A stretch of 64,000 nt of DNA from Sphingobacterium psychroaquaticum (GCF_900177625.1 NZ_FXAU01000001.1:312475-376474), one strand, 5' to 3'; counted from the first letter of the stretch, positions 1-10,546 are shown. The notes: generated by a model from the sequence alone, not told the origin. Numbers and translations are program-made.

Positions 1-220
1 AGCGAAACGAATTATAAACCCGCCTACAAACTACCAACTACTATCTACCAACTTACTACCCCACGCTGGCGCGTGCCTTCGGCTCGTGTCCTCTTACATT
101 AGTACAAAGTAGGACGTATTCATTACAAACTACGCTCTATGAACTACAATCTATAAACAAACAACTACTACGATCTACCAACCACCAACTACTTTCTAAA
201 AAAAATCTTCCATGCAGTAG
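1..220. repeat. Low-complexity CTAC/CCAACTA tract with hairpin module B
   Basis: The left edge holds degenerate words of the type ctaccaact, aactac and atctac at about 10-60 and 120-200. They are interrupted at about 64-92 by a hairpin-forming module containing gtgccttcggctcgtgtcc. The same tract type and module recur at 28024, 36439 and 48308. No ORF or promoter is evident in bases 1-270. The ECF sigma factor expected to partner the FecR protein at 271 is not here and may lie further left, outside the window. Confidence 0.75.
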
Positions 221-270
221 TGAAAATCGAATGTCTTCTGCTCTATAGTTCAGTATAAGAAAAATACAAC

Positions 271-1473
271 ATGGAAGAATTGGATCTAAGCGCATTATTA
301 AGCGACGAAAGCTTCATAAATTATTGTACGGGTCGCAATGCAGAGGATATTGCGAAGTGGGAACATTGGCTTTTTGAGCATCCACAATTTCGGGATGCAG
401 TGGAAGAGCAAAAGAAAATAGGCCTCGCTATGGCTGCATTTACGGCGGAACATAACGTAGAACAAAACTACCTGCGCTTAAAAGAGCGAATGGAACCTAG
501 CTCTATGGGCGATAAGCGTCCCTTTCGTTTAGGGATCTGGGGAAAGGTGGCTGCTTCATTGTTTCTTGTTGCTGCCGGTAGTGTGGTGGCCTATCGCTTT
601 AAGGATAATCTCCTGCCTGAATCGGTTGCTCATGGAGAAATTGCCGTGGTGCCCGGCGGAAATGAGGCACTCCTCACCTTGGATGATGGAACGGTTATCT
701 CCTTAGCCGACGCCAACAGGGGAACGATTGCCGAACAGGCCGGCATCCGCATCGAGAAAGATAAAGACGGAAACCTTATATATCACGCTGACGGAGGTGC
801 TGCACCCTCACGTACAGCATACAACACCATCTCTACACCCGATGGTGGTCAATACACAGTGGTGCTACCTGATGGCTCCAAAGCATTCCTCAATGCGGCT
901 TCATCACTTCGTTACCCGGTACAGTTTGCAACAAACCAACGTCGGGTAACGATGACAGGTGAGGTGTATTTTGAAATTGAAAAACAAAACCAACATACCG
1001 ACAACGGTGCCGCCTCGGTGCCCTTTTATGTTAATACCGACAAGCAGCAGATCGAAGTATTGGGTACACATTTTAATGTCAATGCATACAGCAATGAGCC
1101 GAGTGTAGTGACCACGCTCGTAGAAGGTAGCGTTCGCGTAAAAGCAATGGATAATGGACAAACGGTCCTCCTTCGCCCGGGACAGCAGGCGGTCTTGACC
1201 CATACCTTACAGGTGCGTCCGGCAGATATGGAGCAGCAGCTCGCCTGGAAAAATGGAGACTTTGTATTTCATGGCGAAGAGCTACACAGCATCTTGCGAA
1301 AAGTGGAACGATGGTACGATATCGATGTCGACTGCCCAGTACAATTGGGGCAGTTACGTTTTGAAGGAATTGTCTCCCGCAAGCAACCGCTATCGGCTAT
1401 TATAGATATGGTACAAGCAACCGGAAAAGTGAAGATACAACTGAAAGAAAGGAGGATGACAGTGACCGAATAG
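271..1473 (+). CDS. FecR family anti-sigma factor
   Basis: A 400-residue inner-membrane anti-sigma regulator that would relay a signal from a TonB receptor to an ECF sigma factor. An N-terminal cytoplasmic helical segment (about 1-85) is followed by one membrane helix (about 90-108). A periplasmic FecR domain follows (about 188-300, with the typical STPDGGQYTVVLPDGS-type core), then a C-terminal DUF4974-like segment (about 325-398, ending in KVKIQLKERRMTVTE). Length and order match Bacteroidota FecR proteins. It lies 231 bp upstream of a receptor carrying an STN signalling domain, the expected partner. The cognate sigma factor is not in the window. Family call is firm; the signal is unknown. 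Confidence 0.93.
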   Translation: MEELDLSALLSDESFINYCTGRNAEDIAKWEHWLFEHPQFRDAVEEQKKIGLAMAAFTAEHNVEQNYLRLKERMEPSSMGDKRPFRLGIWGKVAASLFLVAAGSVVAYRFKDNLLPESVAHGEIAVVPGGNEALLTLDDGTVISLADANRGTIAEQAGIRIEKDKDGNLIYHADGGAAPSRTAYNTISTPDGGQYTVVLPDGSKAFLNAASSLRYPVQFATNQRRVTMTGEVYFEIEKQNQHTDNGAASVPFYVNTDKQQIEVLGTHFNVNAYSNEPSVVTTLVEGSVRVKAMDNGQTVLLRPGQQAVLTHTLQVRPADMEQQLAWKNGDFVFHGEELHSILRKVERWYDIDVDCPVQLGQLRFEGIVSRKQPLSAIIDMVQATGKVKIQLKERRMTVTE

Positions 1474-1704
1474 TGACATATACTTTTTATGGGGCTTAAG
1501 AGAAAGAGAACAGGAGAGACGACAAAAAAAGAGCCAAAGATGCTGGTAACACCTTTGGCAAGTTTTGTTAAGCCTATCGACAACAATGCGCAAACAAAAT
1601 CATCAACTAATATTAACGTCAGCAAATATATGAAATATTCGTTTAGCCTTCCATGCATGGAGGCGATGTATTCCGTATAGCTGGAAAAGGAGAGTTTATT
1701 ACCT
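1474..1704 (+). other. FecR to TonB receptor intergenic region
   Basis: These 231 bp separate fecR from the receptor. A 63-codon open frame (1489-1680) is present but shows no recognisable domain and has a biased Lys/Thr/Ser composition, so it is not called as a gene. An ECF-sigma-dependent promoter for the downstream genes would be expected here. No TAnnTTTG element of the housekeeping type is present, which is compatible with control by an alternative sigma factor but does not prove it. Confidence 0.4.
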
Positions 1705-4700
1705 ATGAATCTTTATCAATGCATGCGTGTTATGAAAATCACCATGATGCTTATCACATGCTTGTTAGTCCAGGTCAGTGCGTCCACCTTTGGCCAGCGC
1801 ATCAACCTCAACAGGCAAAATAGCAATATCCCGACCATCTTGCAGGAAATTCGTAAACAAAGTCAATATGATTTTTTTTACGATGCCAACCTTTTTAAAG
1901 AAGCAAAATCCATTGATATCCATGTTAGGGATGCTTCTATAGAACAGGCCCTGGCCGCTTGCTTTACCAACCTGCCTTACCGCTATGTTATCAAAAACAA
2001 ATTGGTGGTGGTCACCGAGGCTCCGCGCGAAGAGAGGCCTTCCGTGGTTGCAAAACAACAGTTTACCCTTGTCGGAAAAGTGATCAGTACATCCGATAGG
2101 TCACCCCTGGCGGGCGTCTCCGTGAAAGTAAAAGGGCAGCAGGGTGGGGCAACAACCGACGGGTCCGGAGCATTCACAATCACCGTGTCCGAAAGCAAAC
2201 AAACCTTAGTATTCAGCTTACTGGGACACCAAACAAAAGAGGTTGCTGTTCATGCCGCAGATCGCAATATGGTGGTGCAATTGGTGCCTACCTCGACCGC
2301 ATTGGATGCCGTAGAGGTTACGGTGCAAGCACGACGTAAGGCGAATACGGAGAGTGCCGTCCTCGAGGAGCGTAAGAAAGCGGCTATCGTACAAGATGCG
2401 ATATCAGCGGAGCTTATTGAGCGGACAGGGAGTATTACAACCACGCAGGCGTTGCAGCGTGTGACCGGTGTCACGGTAACAGACGATAAATATGTTGCGG
2501 TACGCGGATTGGGAGATCGCTCGGTTATTGGGCAATTAAATGGGGTACGCCTCGCTTCATCGGACCCGGATCGCAGCGCTATTCCACTGGACTTGGTGCC
2601 GGCCTCTTTACTCGATAATATCACCATCTATAAAACGGTGACTCCCGATAAACCGGCCGATGCCGCATCGGGAATCGTAGAACTAAAAACGAAGTCTGTA
2701 CCGGACAAGATGACCTTTGAGGTCATTGCACAGACGGGTTTGAACTCAAATATCGGTTTGGGTGGTCAATACAATAGCTTCTGGAATAGTGGTATGGGCG
2801 TACTGGGAACGAAGATAAACGATAAGAACCTGACGACCGACTTTACCAATTTAGCCACCGAATATCCGGGTGGATTGGGTTCTATACAACGAATGATTGC
2901 CAATAGCAATTACAGCCCGGCAGCTTATCAGGAAGTGAAGCGCATTAATGGTATTATGCAAGGCTTCGATCCGGTGATGACCAGCACGTACCGCAAAGCT
3001 CCGCTTAACCAGCTTTATTCAGTAACCTTCGGAAATAGTTATAATGTTTTTGATGGGAAGCATAAAATAGGGGTGATTCTCGGTGGGAATTATTACCGCC
3101 GAACAACCGATATCAATGCCGGTGAGTTGACACAGTACAGTATTTACCAAGGTGTGGTGACGGGAAATCCAGATGTATACAGCTTCCGTAATATTCCAAA
3201 TTATATCACACCGAATAGTTTATATATGGGGAAGTACCAAACGTATAAAGAGAATACCGGGACCGAGACCTTGAATTATGGTACGCTAGCGGGATTAACG
3301 TATCGCTTTAGTCCACAGCATGAGGTCAGTATGCAATATCTGGGTAGCTGGGGCGGAGAGAGTATCGGTACGAACCTATCGGGAAAATATGAATATACGG
3401 GGCTGCCGGGTGGGGTGAAAAGCACAACCTATTCGCTGAAGCAAACGTTTCGGAACTTAAATACATTTAATCTGCAAGGAGAGCACAAGTTCTTTAAGCA
3501 CGAGCTATCCCCGCGCTTAAGTTATAATGCGGCAAGTTCTCGCTCGAGACAAAATGATCCTGATTTTCGATTTGCCAGCCTGGTGGATTATATGCCGCGT
3601 GGTGGTGGTTGGTATTACCGACCGACAGTAGGAGCCGATAATGGTGGTGACGCGCGTGTTTATTCGGAGCATCTTTATGCCCTGACTTCAGGTTATGTAA
3701 ATGGTTTTGGTGTCTATGGTATTATGCAAGCCGAACCAAACGGCCGTCGCTGGCGAAACCTCGATGAGAAGAATTATAACTACAAAGCCGACCTCAGCAT
3801 CCCCTTCCGCATTTTGGGTGAAAAGCAAGAATTCAAGACGGGGGTGAACTACCTGTTCAGGGATCGTGCATTCACGGAAAACCAATTGTTCTTGCCTGGA
3901 TCAAATTTTACCTCCAATAAAGCAGTACCGCTGTATGATGTGGCCGGTAACTTGGACCGCTTGGTCAGCAATGAAATTATTGGCGTGCACCTGCCTGCTG
4001 CCGGACAAGGCGAGGGGATGATGCCAGTGGGTGGTTTCTTATACAACAGTCAGAAGTCGCCGAACAACTATACCGGATACTACGAGACGAATGCGTTATA
4101 TGGTATGGTGGATCTGAAACTAGCAAAGCGCTTTCGTATGGCGGGGGGCGTGCGTTTCGAGATGACCAATATCGGCTCTTCGGTTGATACCGTGGGCGTG
4201 TTTCTTGATCCTTCGTTGACAGCGGTGTCGCCGGATGGATCGCGTATCCCACTGAATCCCATCAACCCAAATTCAGTATACAAGACCGGATACAAACCCT
4301 TCTATTCCGTCAATGCGACCTTTACGCTCAACGACAACATGAATTTTAGAGGGGCCTTTAATACCACGTTGGCGCGCCCGGAACTGCGTGAAATAACCAA
4401 TGTCTTTGAGTTTGACGCCTTTCAGATGGGTTTGGTGGTCGGAAATCCAGACCTGAAAAATCAGTATACCCAGAATGCGGATTTCCGTTGGGAATGGTTC
4501 CCCGCTAAAGGGGAGGTTATTGCGGTGTCAGCCTTTGGTAAGCGCATCGAGAACCAGCTGGTTAAGGTGTTTAACCTGAAAACACAAGGATTGGCAGCAA
4601 CTTATCCGGAGTTTCCAACCATACAGTTCCAGAACGACCCTAATATCGGTCGGGTGTGGGGATTGGAGTTTGAGGTCGTAAAGAACTTGGGAACATTAAT

Positions 4701-5181
4701 TGCGCCTTTGCAGCATTTCTTCCTGGGAAGTAACCTCTTGTTGGCACAAAGTGAAATCAAGAAAACGGAAGAACGGTATGAAGCAAATCGATCCCTGGAT
4801 CGCCACGCCCCGAAAAATAGTCCACTCTTTGAGCAAGCACCCTATTCTATTAACGGATGGTTGAATTATGATAACGATAAGTCGGGAACCGACCTTACCT
4901 TGACATTTAACATGGTCGGAGAGCGCCTGGTGCAGATCAACCTGACCGGGGAACCTGATTTATATACCCAGCCGGTACCGTACCTCGACTTTGTCTTTAG
5001 TCAGCGTATAAACAAACGTATCATCTTTAAGGGATATGCCAAAAATATAATCAACCCAGCAAATAAGACTGTATATGCGAACCCGCAAACAGGCGGTAAG
5101 TGGTATGGTAATGAATATATCAACCGGAGTTTCAAAAGAGGCACCGAGATCATGATGGGCTTTACCTATAACCTGTTTTAG
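1705..5181 (+). CDS. TonB-dependent receptor with STN and carboxypeptidase-regulatory domains
   Basis: A 1158-residue outer-membrane receptor. A signal peptide (hydrophobic stretch about 10-27, ending SASTFGQ) is followed by an STN signalling domain (about 30-90, with the FFYDANLF and IEQALAACF segments). A carboxypeptidase-D regulatory-like beta domain follows (about 120-205), then a plug (about 230-335, with VTGVTVTDDKYVAVRGLGDR) and a beta-barrel ending in the aromatic GFTYNLF. The STN domain is the known contact for FecR, which is encoded just upstream. Unlike a SusC, no SusD follows; the next genes are lipoproteins starting 2 bp downstream. An alternative start 24 bp later (MKITMML) is possible. 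Substrate unknown. Confidence 0.92.
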   Translation: MNLYQCMRVMKITMMLITCLLVQVSASTFGQRINLNRQNSNIPTILQEIRKQSQYDFFYDANLFKEAKSIDIHVRDASIEQALAACFTNLPYRYVIKNKLVVVTEAPREERPSVVAKQQFTLVGKVISTSDRSPLAGVSVKVKGQQGGATTDGSGAFTITVSESKQTLVFSLLGHQTKEVAVHAADRNMVVQLVPTSTALDAVEVTVQARRKANTESAVLEERKKAAIVQDAISAELIERTGSITTTQALQRVTGVTVTDDKYVAVRGLGDRSVIGQLNGVRLASSDPDRSAIPLDLVPASLLDNITIYKTVTPDKPADAASGIVELKTKSVPDKMTFEVIAQTGLNSNIGLGGQYNSFWNSGMGVLGTKINDKNLTTDFTNLATEYPGGLGSIQRMIANSNYSPAAYQEVKRINGIMQGFDPVMTSTYRKAPLNQLYSVTFGNSYNVFDGKHKIGVILGGNYYRRTTDINAGELTQYSIYQGVVTGNPDVYSFRNIPNYITPNSLYMGKYQTYKENTGTETLNYGTLAGLTYRFSPQHEVSMQYLGSWGGESIGTNLSGKYEYTGLPGGVKSTTYSLKQTFRNLNTFNLQGEHKFFKHELSPRLSYNAASSRSRQNDPDFRFASLVDYMPRGGGWYYRPTVGADNGGDARVYSEHLYALTSGYVNGFGVYGIMQAEPNGRRWRNLDEKNYNYKADLSIPFRILGEKQEFKTGVNYLFRDRAFTENQLFLPGSNFTSNKAVPLYDVAGNLDRLVSNEIIGVHLPAAGQGEGMMPVGGFLYNSQKSPNNYTGYYETNALYGMVDLKLAKRFRMAGGVRFEMTNIGSSVDTVGVFLDPSLTAVSPDGSRIPLNPINPNSVYKTGYKPFYSVNATFTLNDNMNFRGAFNTTLARPELREITNVFEFDAFQMGLVVGNPDLKNQYTQNADFRWEWFPAKGEVIAVSAFGKRIENQLVKVFNLKTQGLAATYPEFPTIQFQNDPNIGRVWGLEFEVVKNLGTLIAPLQHFFLGSNLLLAQSEIKKTEERYEANRSLDRHAPKNSPLFEQAPYSINGWLNYDNDKSGTDLTLTFNMVGERLVQINLTGEPDLYTQPVPYLDFVFSQRINKRIIFKGYAKNIINPANKTVYANPQTGGKWYGNEYINRSFKRGTEIMMGFTYNLF

Positions 5182-5183
5182 TT

Positions 5184-6899
5184 ATGAAGAAACTTATCTT
5201 ATATATCCTTTTACTTCCGTTAGCGGTAAGTTGCAAAAAGGAAAAATTAGACCTGAAACCCGATAACAGGCCAACAACGGAAGCTCGGAAAGGATCGCAG
5301 GTCCGTATTGTCAACCTGGTGGGTTACAATCAGGTTATAGCCAATGGCGATAGCTTAACAAATTTTGTAACGCGAAATTCGAATAATCCGGATTACTACA
5401 AATATCCCGGTACTTCATATTTTCCAACCGATGGGCGGTTGGGGAAAACGTGGACCATTCCGCAGGATCTGTTTGATCAACAGCAACAATTGGATCTGCA
5501 AATCAGCCTTCGCAATTACCAAAGCGCGGGCGATATGGATATGCGGGTAAAAGTTCAGGAGAATTATGCGCATCCAACGGATTATTACCTGTTAAATCAT
5601 CTCTTTATGAATGGGCAACCTGAGGTTGTGGAAGTGCCGAGAGATGTATCCAGTCCCTCGAAACCTGATCATTTTAAGATTCGTATCGTGAACCTGGGAG
5701 GCGAAATAAAGCGCCTCACCATGGGGCTTACCGGCATGCAGGAAGATTTGAAAGGACCGGTATCTTTAGCCTATGCCGATGGTACGCTTGTTCATAACAA
5801 AACAAACCAGGTGAGTACGCAAGTCAAAGCCTCCGAATACATTGAGCTTCCCTATGGCACCTATCAATTTAAGGTGTTAGTAGGAGATGGTCGTCAGGTA
5901 CCCTCCTTGGGAAATGAACGTGCCGAATATAAAGTTATCGACCCCGCTTCTTCGACGATACCACTGGATCATGCGAAGTTAACGAACCTACACTATGCAG
6001 CCGTAAAAACCTACCAACCGGGTGGTGTTTATACAATTGTGGTCACCCCCCAACGCTACGATTATATTGTAGACGAAATTGGGAATACCTCGTGGTTATA
6101 CCAGAACTCTTTTCAGGTTATAACGGATGTATCTGCTCCTGCCAATCAAACTTATGTACGTCTACAGGGGGCAAATGCATATACCGATAAGGCGGTCTCG
6201 TTTAAGGTAAACGGAAAAACGGTCGGAGAAAAGGTCTCCTTTGGCGAAGCGACAGATTACAGTGTTCAAATCCATGGTACGTATAAAGTTGAAGCCGTCG
6301 ATGCGGGGGGACAGGTACTGGCAAGCTTAGATCAAGTGTTGCAACCTGCCCAGAATTATACCTTTTGGCTGCACCCTAATGCAGATGGCAGCCCGAGGCT
6401 GCTGGCTGTTGCGAATGACCTGAGTGGTGCCGTATTTACAGGTGCTACCGATGATGGCACTTTTGCACGGACGCAACACCAATTCTTCTTTTTTAAACGC
6501 TTTTTAAACCTCGCTGTAGGAAATCCCTATATCACCTTCACGCTGAATAATGGACAGCTAGGTAACAGTGGTGTTGGGAGTAGTTTGCCGAATCAAAATC
6601 TGCAGCCAGGTCTGCCAAAGTTGGAGGGACCATATATGGATCTAGGGAATGTCCAAACCCCGTTTGATATCATGGCGTATCGGTCCACACCAGAGGTGGT
6701 GCCGGGATTATGGGCCAGCGATATTGCTTCGCTTTCGCATCAGCGATTTATAGCCAATGAAGCGCTGTACCTGCGCCCGAACCGACCGTTGCCTATACAG
6801 GAGCCTGGTGTGTATACGGTGGCATTGATCGGACATACCGGAAACACAGCTACGCCGACAAATAAAGCACGAATGATCATTATAAAACACACGAAATAA
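5184..6899 (+). CDS. Surface lipoprotein, DUF4397-like repeats
   Basis: A 571-residue predicted lipoprotein. The first 17 residues form a lipoprotein signal with lipobox LAVSC (Cys17), followed by charged residues. The body contains recurring beta-rich units that begin with VRIVNL (about residue 42) and IRIVNL (about 167), and a later unit with VRLQGAN (about 323). This motif style resembles DUF4397 domains; the assignment is by eye and tentative. It starts 2 bp after the receptor stop and its TAA overlaps the next ATG (TAATG), so it is co-translated within the locus. No catalytic motif is seen. A role in surface display or ligand capture next to the TonB receptor is inferred from position only. 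Confidence 0.75.
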   Translation: MKKLILYILLLPLAVSCKKEKLDLKPDNRPTTEARKGSQVRIVNLVGYNQVIANGDSLTNFVTRNSNNPDYYKYPGTSYFPTDGRLGKTWTIPQDLFDQQQQLDLQISLRNYQSAGDMDMRVKVQENYAHPTDYYLLNHLFMNGQPEVVEVPRDVSSPSKPDHFKIRIVNLGGEIKRLTMGLTGMQEDLKGPVSLAYADGTLVHNKTNQVSTQVKASEYIELPYGTYQFKVLVGDGRQVPSLGNERAEYKVIDPASSTIPLDHAKLTNLHYAAVKTYQPGGVYTIVVTPQRYDYIVDEIGNTSWLYQNSFQVITDVSAPANQTYVRLQGANAYTDKAVSFKVNGKTVGEKVSFGEATDYSVQIHGTYKVEAVDAGGQVLASLDQVLQPAQNYTFWLHPNADGSPRLLAVANDLSGAVFTGATDDGTFARTQHQFFFFKRFLNLAVGNPYITFTLNNGQLGNSGVGSSLPNQNLQPGLPKLEGPYMDLGNVQTPFDIMAYRSTPEVVPGLWASDIASLSHQRFIANEALYLRPNRPLPIQEPGVYTVALIGHTGNTATPTNKARMIIIKHTK

Positions 6900-8104
6900 T
6901 GAAAAATCAACGAATAAAGATCTACATAGCTCTACTTTCAATATGCGCATTATGTATCATTGGATGTACCAAGGTAGAATATACTGAAATTAAGGAACCG
7001 GCTTACTTACGGGTGTTTAATAACCTGAATTATGTGCAGACCTTGGGCAGTAAGGATGATAAAGTACCGTACTTCTGTATGCTGATTAATCCGACGATGG
7101 ATGCGACGGGCGAGATCACAGGTGCAGAAGTTATCGGGGACTTCTTTGATAAACGCGATGCCTATGCGCCGCCCTATCCCTCACATATTGGTAACAGCAC
7201 GTCCCTGGATAATCCAGAATATCCAGGTAAAAGGAATGTGTTGGTTGCCCCCATGTTGAATGGGTTTGATCTCAGTAGTTGGGCGCAGGTACCTTCGGGA
7301 TCGTTGCGCATCGTGTTTGCGTACCGTCCTAAGAATACCGTTCCTTTCCTACAGTTGGAAAGTCATCTGAAGAAAGATATTCTAATCGATACGGTCATTA
7401 ATTTGGGAAGTAAGGAGGTATATACCTTGCACCTTTTGCAGAAAGATTTTGTCACCAAAGAGCACGGTTTGTTATTACGGGAGGAAAACTTCCATAAGTT
7501 GCCGCTTTCTGACTCTTTGGTGTATGTGAATTTCTACAATATGAGTGCGAAAGGTTTTGTGGAGGCGGACGCCAGTTTGAAAGATGGCGATTATCGACTG
7601 CGTAGTTTTATGGGGGGAATAAAAGAGGAAATGAATATTTTTTTATCCCTCTATGAAGATCAGGGCGTCTTGAGCCACATGGCCCCTACAGTACCGGGTT
7701 ACAAAGGGAAGTACATGACGCGTGTCGTACGTAATAATAGCTCCTCGGCCGTTGCTCCTTATGTGAGCTTCCCACTGTGGGCCAGTAGCAAGACCAATGG
7801 TATCCAAACCACTATGTGGCAACGATTTGATTTTTTTGTACCGGGAATGGACATAACCAATAACCCGATTCATAGTACGACATCAAATACCGAAGGGAAT
7901 TGGGCGGTGGTCAATTGCTTGTTGAATGGTAAGGTCAACCTGACCAGCCCCGATAATGGGACAATGCTGCCGAATATGCTGGTGAATGTGCACTCCGGTA
8001 TTCATAACCCGCGAACATTTGCCACGGTCAATACACTGGAGGTGGTGAATGGACGTATTTACATGACGACGATCCAACGGAAATTTGCACCCCCAATTTA
8101 TTAA
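6899..8104 (+). CDS. Uncharacterised lipoprotein
   Basis: A 401-residue protein with a lipoprotein signal (CIIGC, Cys23). No family is recognised. The N-terminal portion opens with AYLRVFNNLNY and a later segment reads LVYVNFYNMS; both weakly resemble the strand that starts each DUF4397-like unit of the preceding gene, so distant relationship is possible. The start codon overlaps the previous stop (TAATG), which indicates translational coupling. The gene is followed after 22 bp by the first FAS1 lipoprotein. Probably an outer-membrane surface component of the same assembly; function unknown. Confidence 0.7.
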   Translation: MKNQRIKIYIALLSICALCIIGCTKVEYTEIKEPAYLRVFNNLNYVQTLGSKDDKVPYFCMLINPTMDATGEITGAEVIGDFFDKRDAYAPPYPSHIGNSTSLDNPEYPGKRNVLVAPMLNGFDLSSWAQVPSGSLRIVFAYRPKNTVPFLQLESHLKKDILIDTVINLGSKEVYTLHLLQKDFVTKEHGLLLREENFHKLPLSDSLVYVNFYNMSAKGFVEADASLKDGDYRLRSFMGGIKEEMNIFLSLYEDQGVLSHMAPTVPGYKGKYMTRVVRNNSSSAVAPYVSFPLWASSKTNGIQTTMWQRFDFFVPGMDITNNPIHSTTSNTEGNWAVVNCLLNGKVNLTSPDNGTMLPNMLVNVHSGIHNPRTFATVNTLEVVNGRIYMTTIQRKFAPPIY

Positions 8105-8126
8105 TTCATAGCCAGGAGATTTTGAA

Positions 8127-9194
8127 ATGAAACATAGATTTTTACATACTATTTTCCTTTTTGCCACGTGCTTTGTGGCTTCTTGTGAACATCCGGATCT
8201 AACGGTAGTGACACCCAATGAAAATATTCGACCAGCGGCAGATTTTATCAAGAACAATTTTGAGATGACACTTTTCCATGCGGCACTGCAAAAGACGGGG
8301 CTTGCGGCGGAACTTAATCAAGAGGGACCTTTTACGGTGTTGGTGCCGAATGATGTTGCTTTTAATGAAATCGGCGTGTTCAGACCGACTGATTTTGATA
8401 GAATGAATCAGGACAGCCTGCGTCGGATTATAAAATATCATGTGCTGCCACGTCGTATGTTTTTAGCCGATATTCCGGCGAATGGGGTAGATGTCCGTTA
8501 CGCGACCTTGGAAGGAACTTCGCTACATACGTCATTAGCGAGCTTTAATCCGACGGGTGGCTCAGCGGTCAATGATCTCTTTTTCGATGGAGCGAGTGTG
8601 CTGCGCAAGGATGTGGGGTTAGCAAACGGCGTTTTATATGTGCTGGATAAGGTGATGAAACCACAGTTTGAAACCAATATCCAAGCCCTGCTAACGGCAA
8701 AACCGGAATACCGTGTTTTTGTTGCCGGACTGAAAAAATTTGGCCTTTGGGAACAGTTTGGTACCGCAGGGCCTTTTACCGTCTTCGCCCCAACGAATAA
8801 AGCATTGGAAAGTCTCGGCATAACGGAAGAGGTACTCGCGACGATGGATGTTGCGAAGTACAATGCTGAAGAATTATTCGGGACATACATTATCTACAAT
8901 AAGCATTTTTTTATATCAGATTCGAAGGTTTTTTCGACGATTAACGCAGATGGGCGATATAGCTATAAGCTCAAAGGGAGCCCCTATGTGATGACTTATT
9001 TTAGTAATACCTCATACCCCGAATGGATTTTAGGATACAATCTTGAGCTCAAAAGCAGCGATGATGTCTTCGCACAGATCATAGCACGGGTGGAGTATCG
9101 TCAGCGTGCCAAGGTAGATTTTCTGTGCACCAATGGTGTGGTACACAATTTAGAGACAGGTTTGGTGAAACCGGGACAAGCCCTTAAGAAGTAA
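8127..9194 (+). CDS. Fasciclin (FAS1) domain lipoprotein 1
   Basis: A 355-residue lipoprotein (lipobox FVASC, Cys20) with two FAS1 domains. The first (about 35-180) shows the conserved GPFTVLVPNDVAF segment and the terminal NGVLYVLDKVM strand. The second (about 185-350) shows GPFTVFAPTNKAL and NGVVHNLETGL. FAS1 domains mediate adhesion or ligand binding at cell surfaces. It is the first of three consecutive FAS1 genes that diverge strongly in sequence, suggesting paralogous subunits rather than recent duplicates. Spacing to the next gene is 5 bp. Partner and ligand unknown. Confidence 0.93.
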   Translation: MKHRFLHTIFLFATCFVASCEHPDLTVVTPNENIRPAADFIKNNFEMTLFHAALQKTGLAAELNQEGPFTVLVPNDVAFNEIGVFRPTDFDRMNQDSLRRIIKYHVLPRRMFLADIPANGVDVRYATLEGTSLHTSLASFNPTGGSAVNDLFFDGASVLRKDVGLANGVLYVLDKVMKPQFETNIQALLTAKPEYRVFVAGLKKFGLWEQFGTAGPFTVFAPTNKALESLGITEEVLATMDVAKYNAEELFGTYIIYNKHFFISDSKVFSTINADGRYSYKLKGSPYVMTYFSNTSYPEWILGYNLELKSSDDVFAQIIARVEYRQRAKVDFLCTNGVVHNLETGLVKPGQALKK

Positions 9195-9199
9195 ATAAA

Positions 9200-10543
9200 A
9201 TGAAACGATTACTAAACGATTTTATATACAGTATGATGCTCTTCGGCACATTGATGTGTACGGTAGGATGTCAAAAAAATGAATTTATGCCGGCCCCGGA
9301 AGGGGAACAAGTACCGCATCAGGAAGAGGCGACCAAGAAGGTCGGAGAGCTGCTTGCTGGTGAAGCCAGTGCCAGTATCTTTCGGAAGGCTTGGGACAAA
9401 AGCCGAGTCAAGGATAGCCTGAGCCGGATGGGCGTGAATACCACCTATACGTTGTTTGTTCCGAACGACGCAGCTTGGACAAAAATTGGGATTACGGCCG
9501 CTAAGATTGATGCGATGCCGACAGCCGATGTGGATAGTTTAATGATGTTTTATACGATTTTGGGGACGCTGCGGAAGGATCAGTTGCGCCCGGAAAGTAT
9601 GCCAATGCGTTCGATGTTAGTGAATCCAGAACTACGCGTTCCATTCTATGATGAACCCAATGTGTGGGGGCAGCGTCACGATAAGTATCGCTATAAGCAT
9701 TACCTCGCATTAAATGCGGCAGGGAATCTCTTGGTGAACGGGAAGTCGATGGGGAAACTGAATCACCAGTTAGCGACGAATGGCGCGGTCATCTTTATGG
9801 AAAATAACATCGAGAAACCAACAAAAACGGCGCTTCAAGTGATGGAAGCGGATGGCCGGTTTACCATTTTCCTGGAAATGCAGCGCCAGATGGATGATAT
9901 TTTTGTAGAGACGATGGTGCGGGAAATGTCGTATTGGTACGGGTATGACGTGACGCCGGAAGAGTATTGGATGTACTATCCATCTGTCCGTTACGCCTAC
10001 CGTCAATTTTGGGACATAACAATAGCATCAGATCCCAACTATGCGGATCCCAATATTACCATTACCACGTTGTTTGCGCCGACAGATGATGCCTTCAAAA
10101 AAGCAGGCTTAACCAGTATTGATGCCGTAATGGCGCTGAATTCGGAACGGAATGATGTACGTTTTGATGAGAATATGTTTCAGCCGGCTGGTCATTTTGT
10201 GATGGATACTATTGTGGATGCACACCGAAATTGGGCCCGATTTTATGCCCCACAGGATCCTGCATATGGTATGGCTAGGGGAAATCAAACGGTCTTCTTT
10301 AGTAATGACTTGGCTGCCCCGTTTATCCACGACTATTTTGTGAATATCGGGGGAACGGCACAGATACGTTACGCCTATAAGATGCCTTTTGCATTTAGCT
10401 CAAATAATGGAACATTGGGACTGCATTTTAAAGAGTCGGGACAGCCCACGGCACATATCGTGGAGTCGGATATATTAACGTTGAATGGTCCCATTCATGT
10501 GGTGGATAATCTCTTACTACCGAAAGGTTTTAAACTTAAATAG
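9200..10543 (+). CDS. Fasciclin (FAS1) domain lipoprotein 2
   Basis: A 447-residue lipoprotein (CTVGC, Cys24), the longest of the three FAS1 proteins. The first FAS1-like unit (about 45-210) has YTLFVPNDAAW. The second (about 215-445) has TTLFAPTDDAF and ends with GPIHVVDNLLLPKGF. Both units are expanded by insertions, including a Tyr/Trp-rich stretch around 240-265 (EMSYWYGYDV, EEYWMYYP), which is unusual for FAS1 and could form an aromatic ligand surface (inference). It is tightly packed between the other two FAS1 genes (5 bp and 3 bp gaps). Confidence 0.9.
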   Translation: MKRLLNDFIYSMMLFGTLMCTVGCQKNEFMPAPEGEQVPHQEEATKKVGELLAGEASASIFRKAWDKSRVKDSLSRMGVNTTYTLFVPNDAAWTKIGITAAKIDAMPTADVDSLMMFYTILGTLRKDQLRPESMPMRSMLVNPELRVPFYDEPNVWGQRHDKYRYKHYLALNAAGNLLVNGKSMGKLNHQLATNGAVIFMENNIEKPTKTALQVMEADGRFTIFLEMQRQMDDIFVETMVREMSYWYGYDVTPEEYWMYYPSVRYAYRQFWDITIASDPNYADPNITITTLFAPTDDAFKKAGLTSIDAVMALNSERNDVRFDENMFQPAGHFVMDTIVDAHRNWARFYAPQDPAYGMARGNQTVFFSNDLAAPFIHDYFVNIGGTAQIRYAYKMPFAFSSNNGTLGLHFKESGQPTAHIVESDILTLNGPIHVVDNLLLPKGFKLK

Positions 10544-10546
10544 GAT

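Noticed and set aside
1489..1680. 63-codon frame between fecR and the receptor
   Set aside because: No domain, biased composition, no promoter or coupling evidence.
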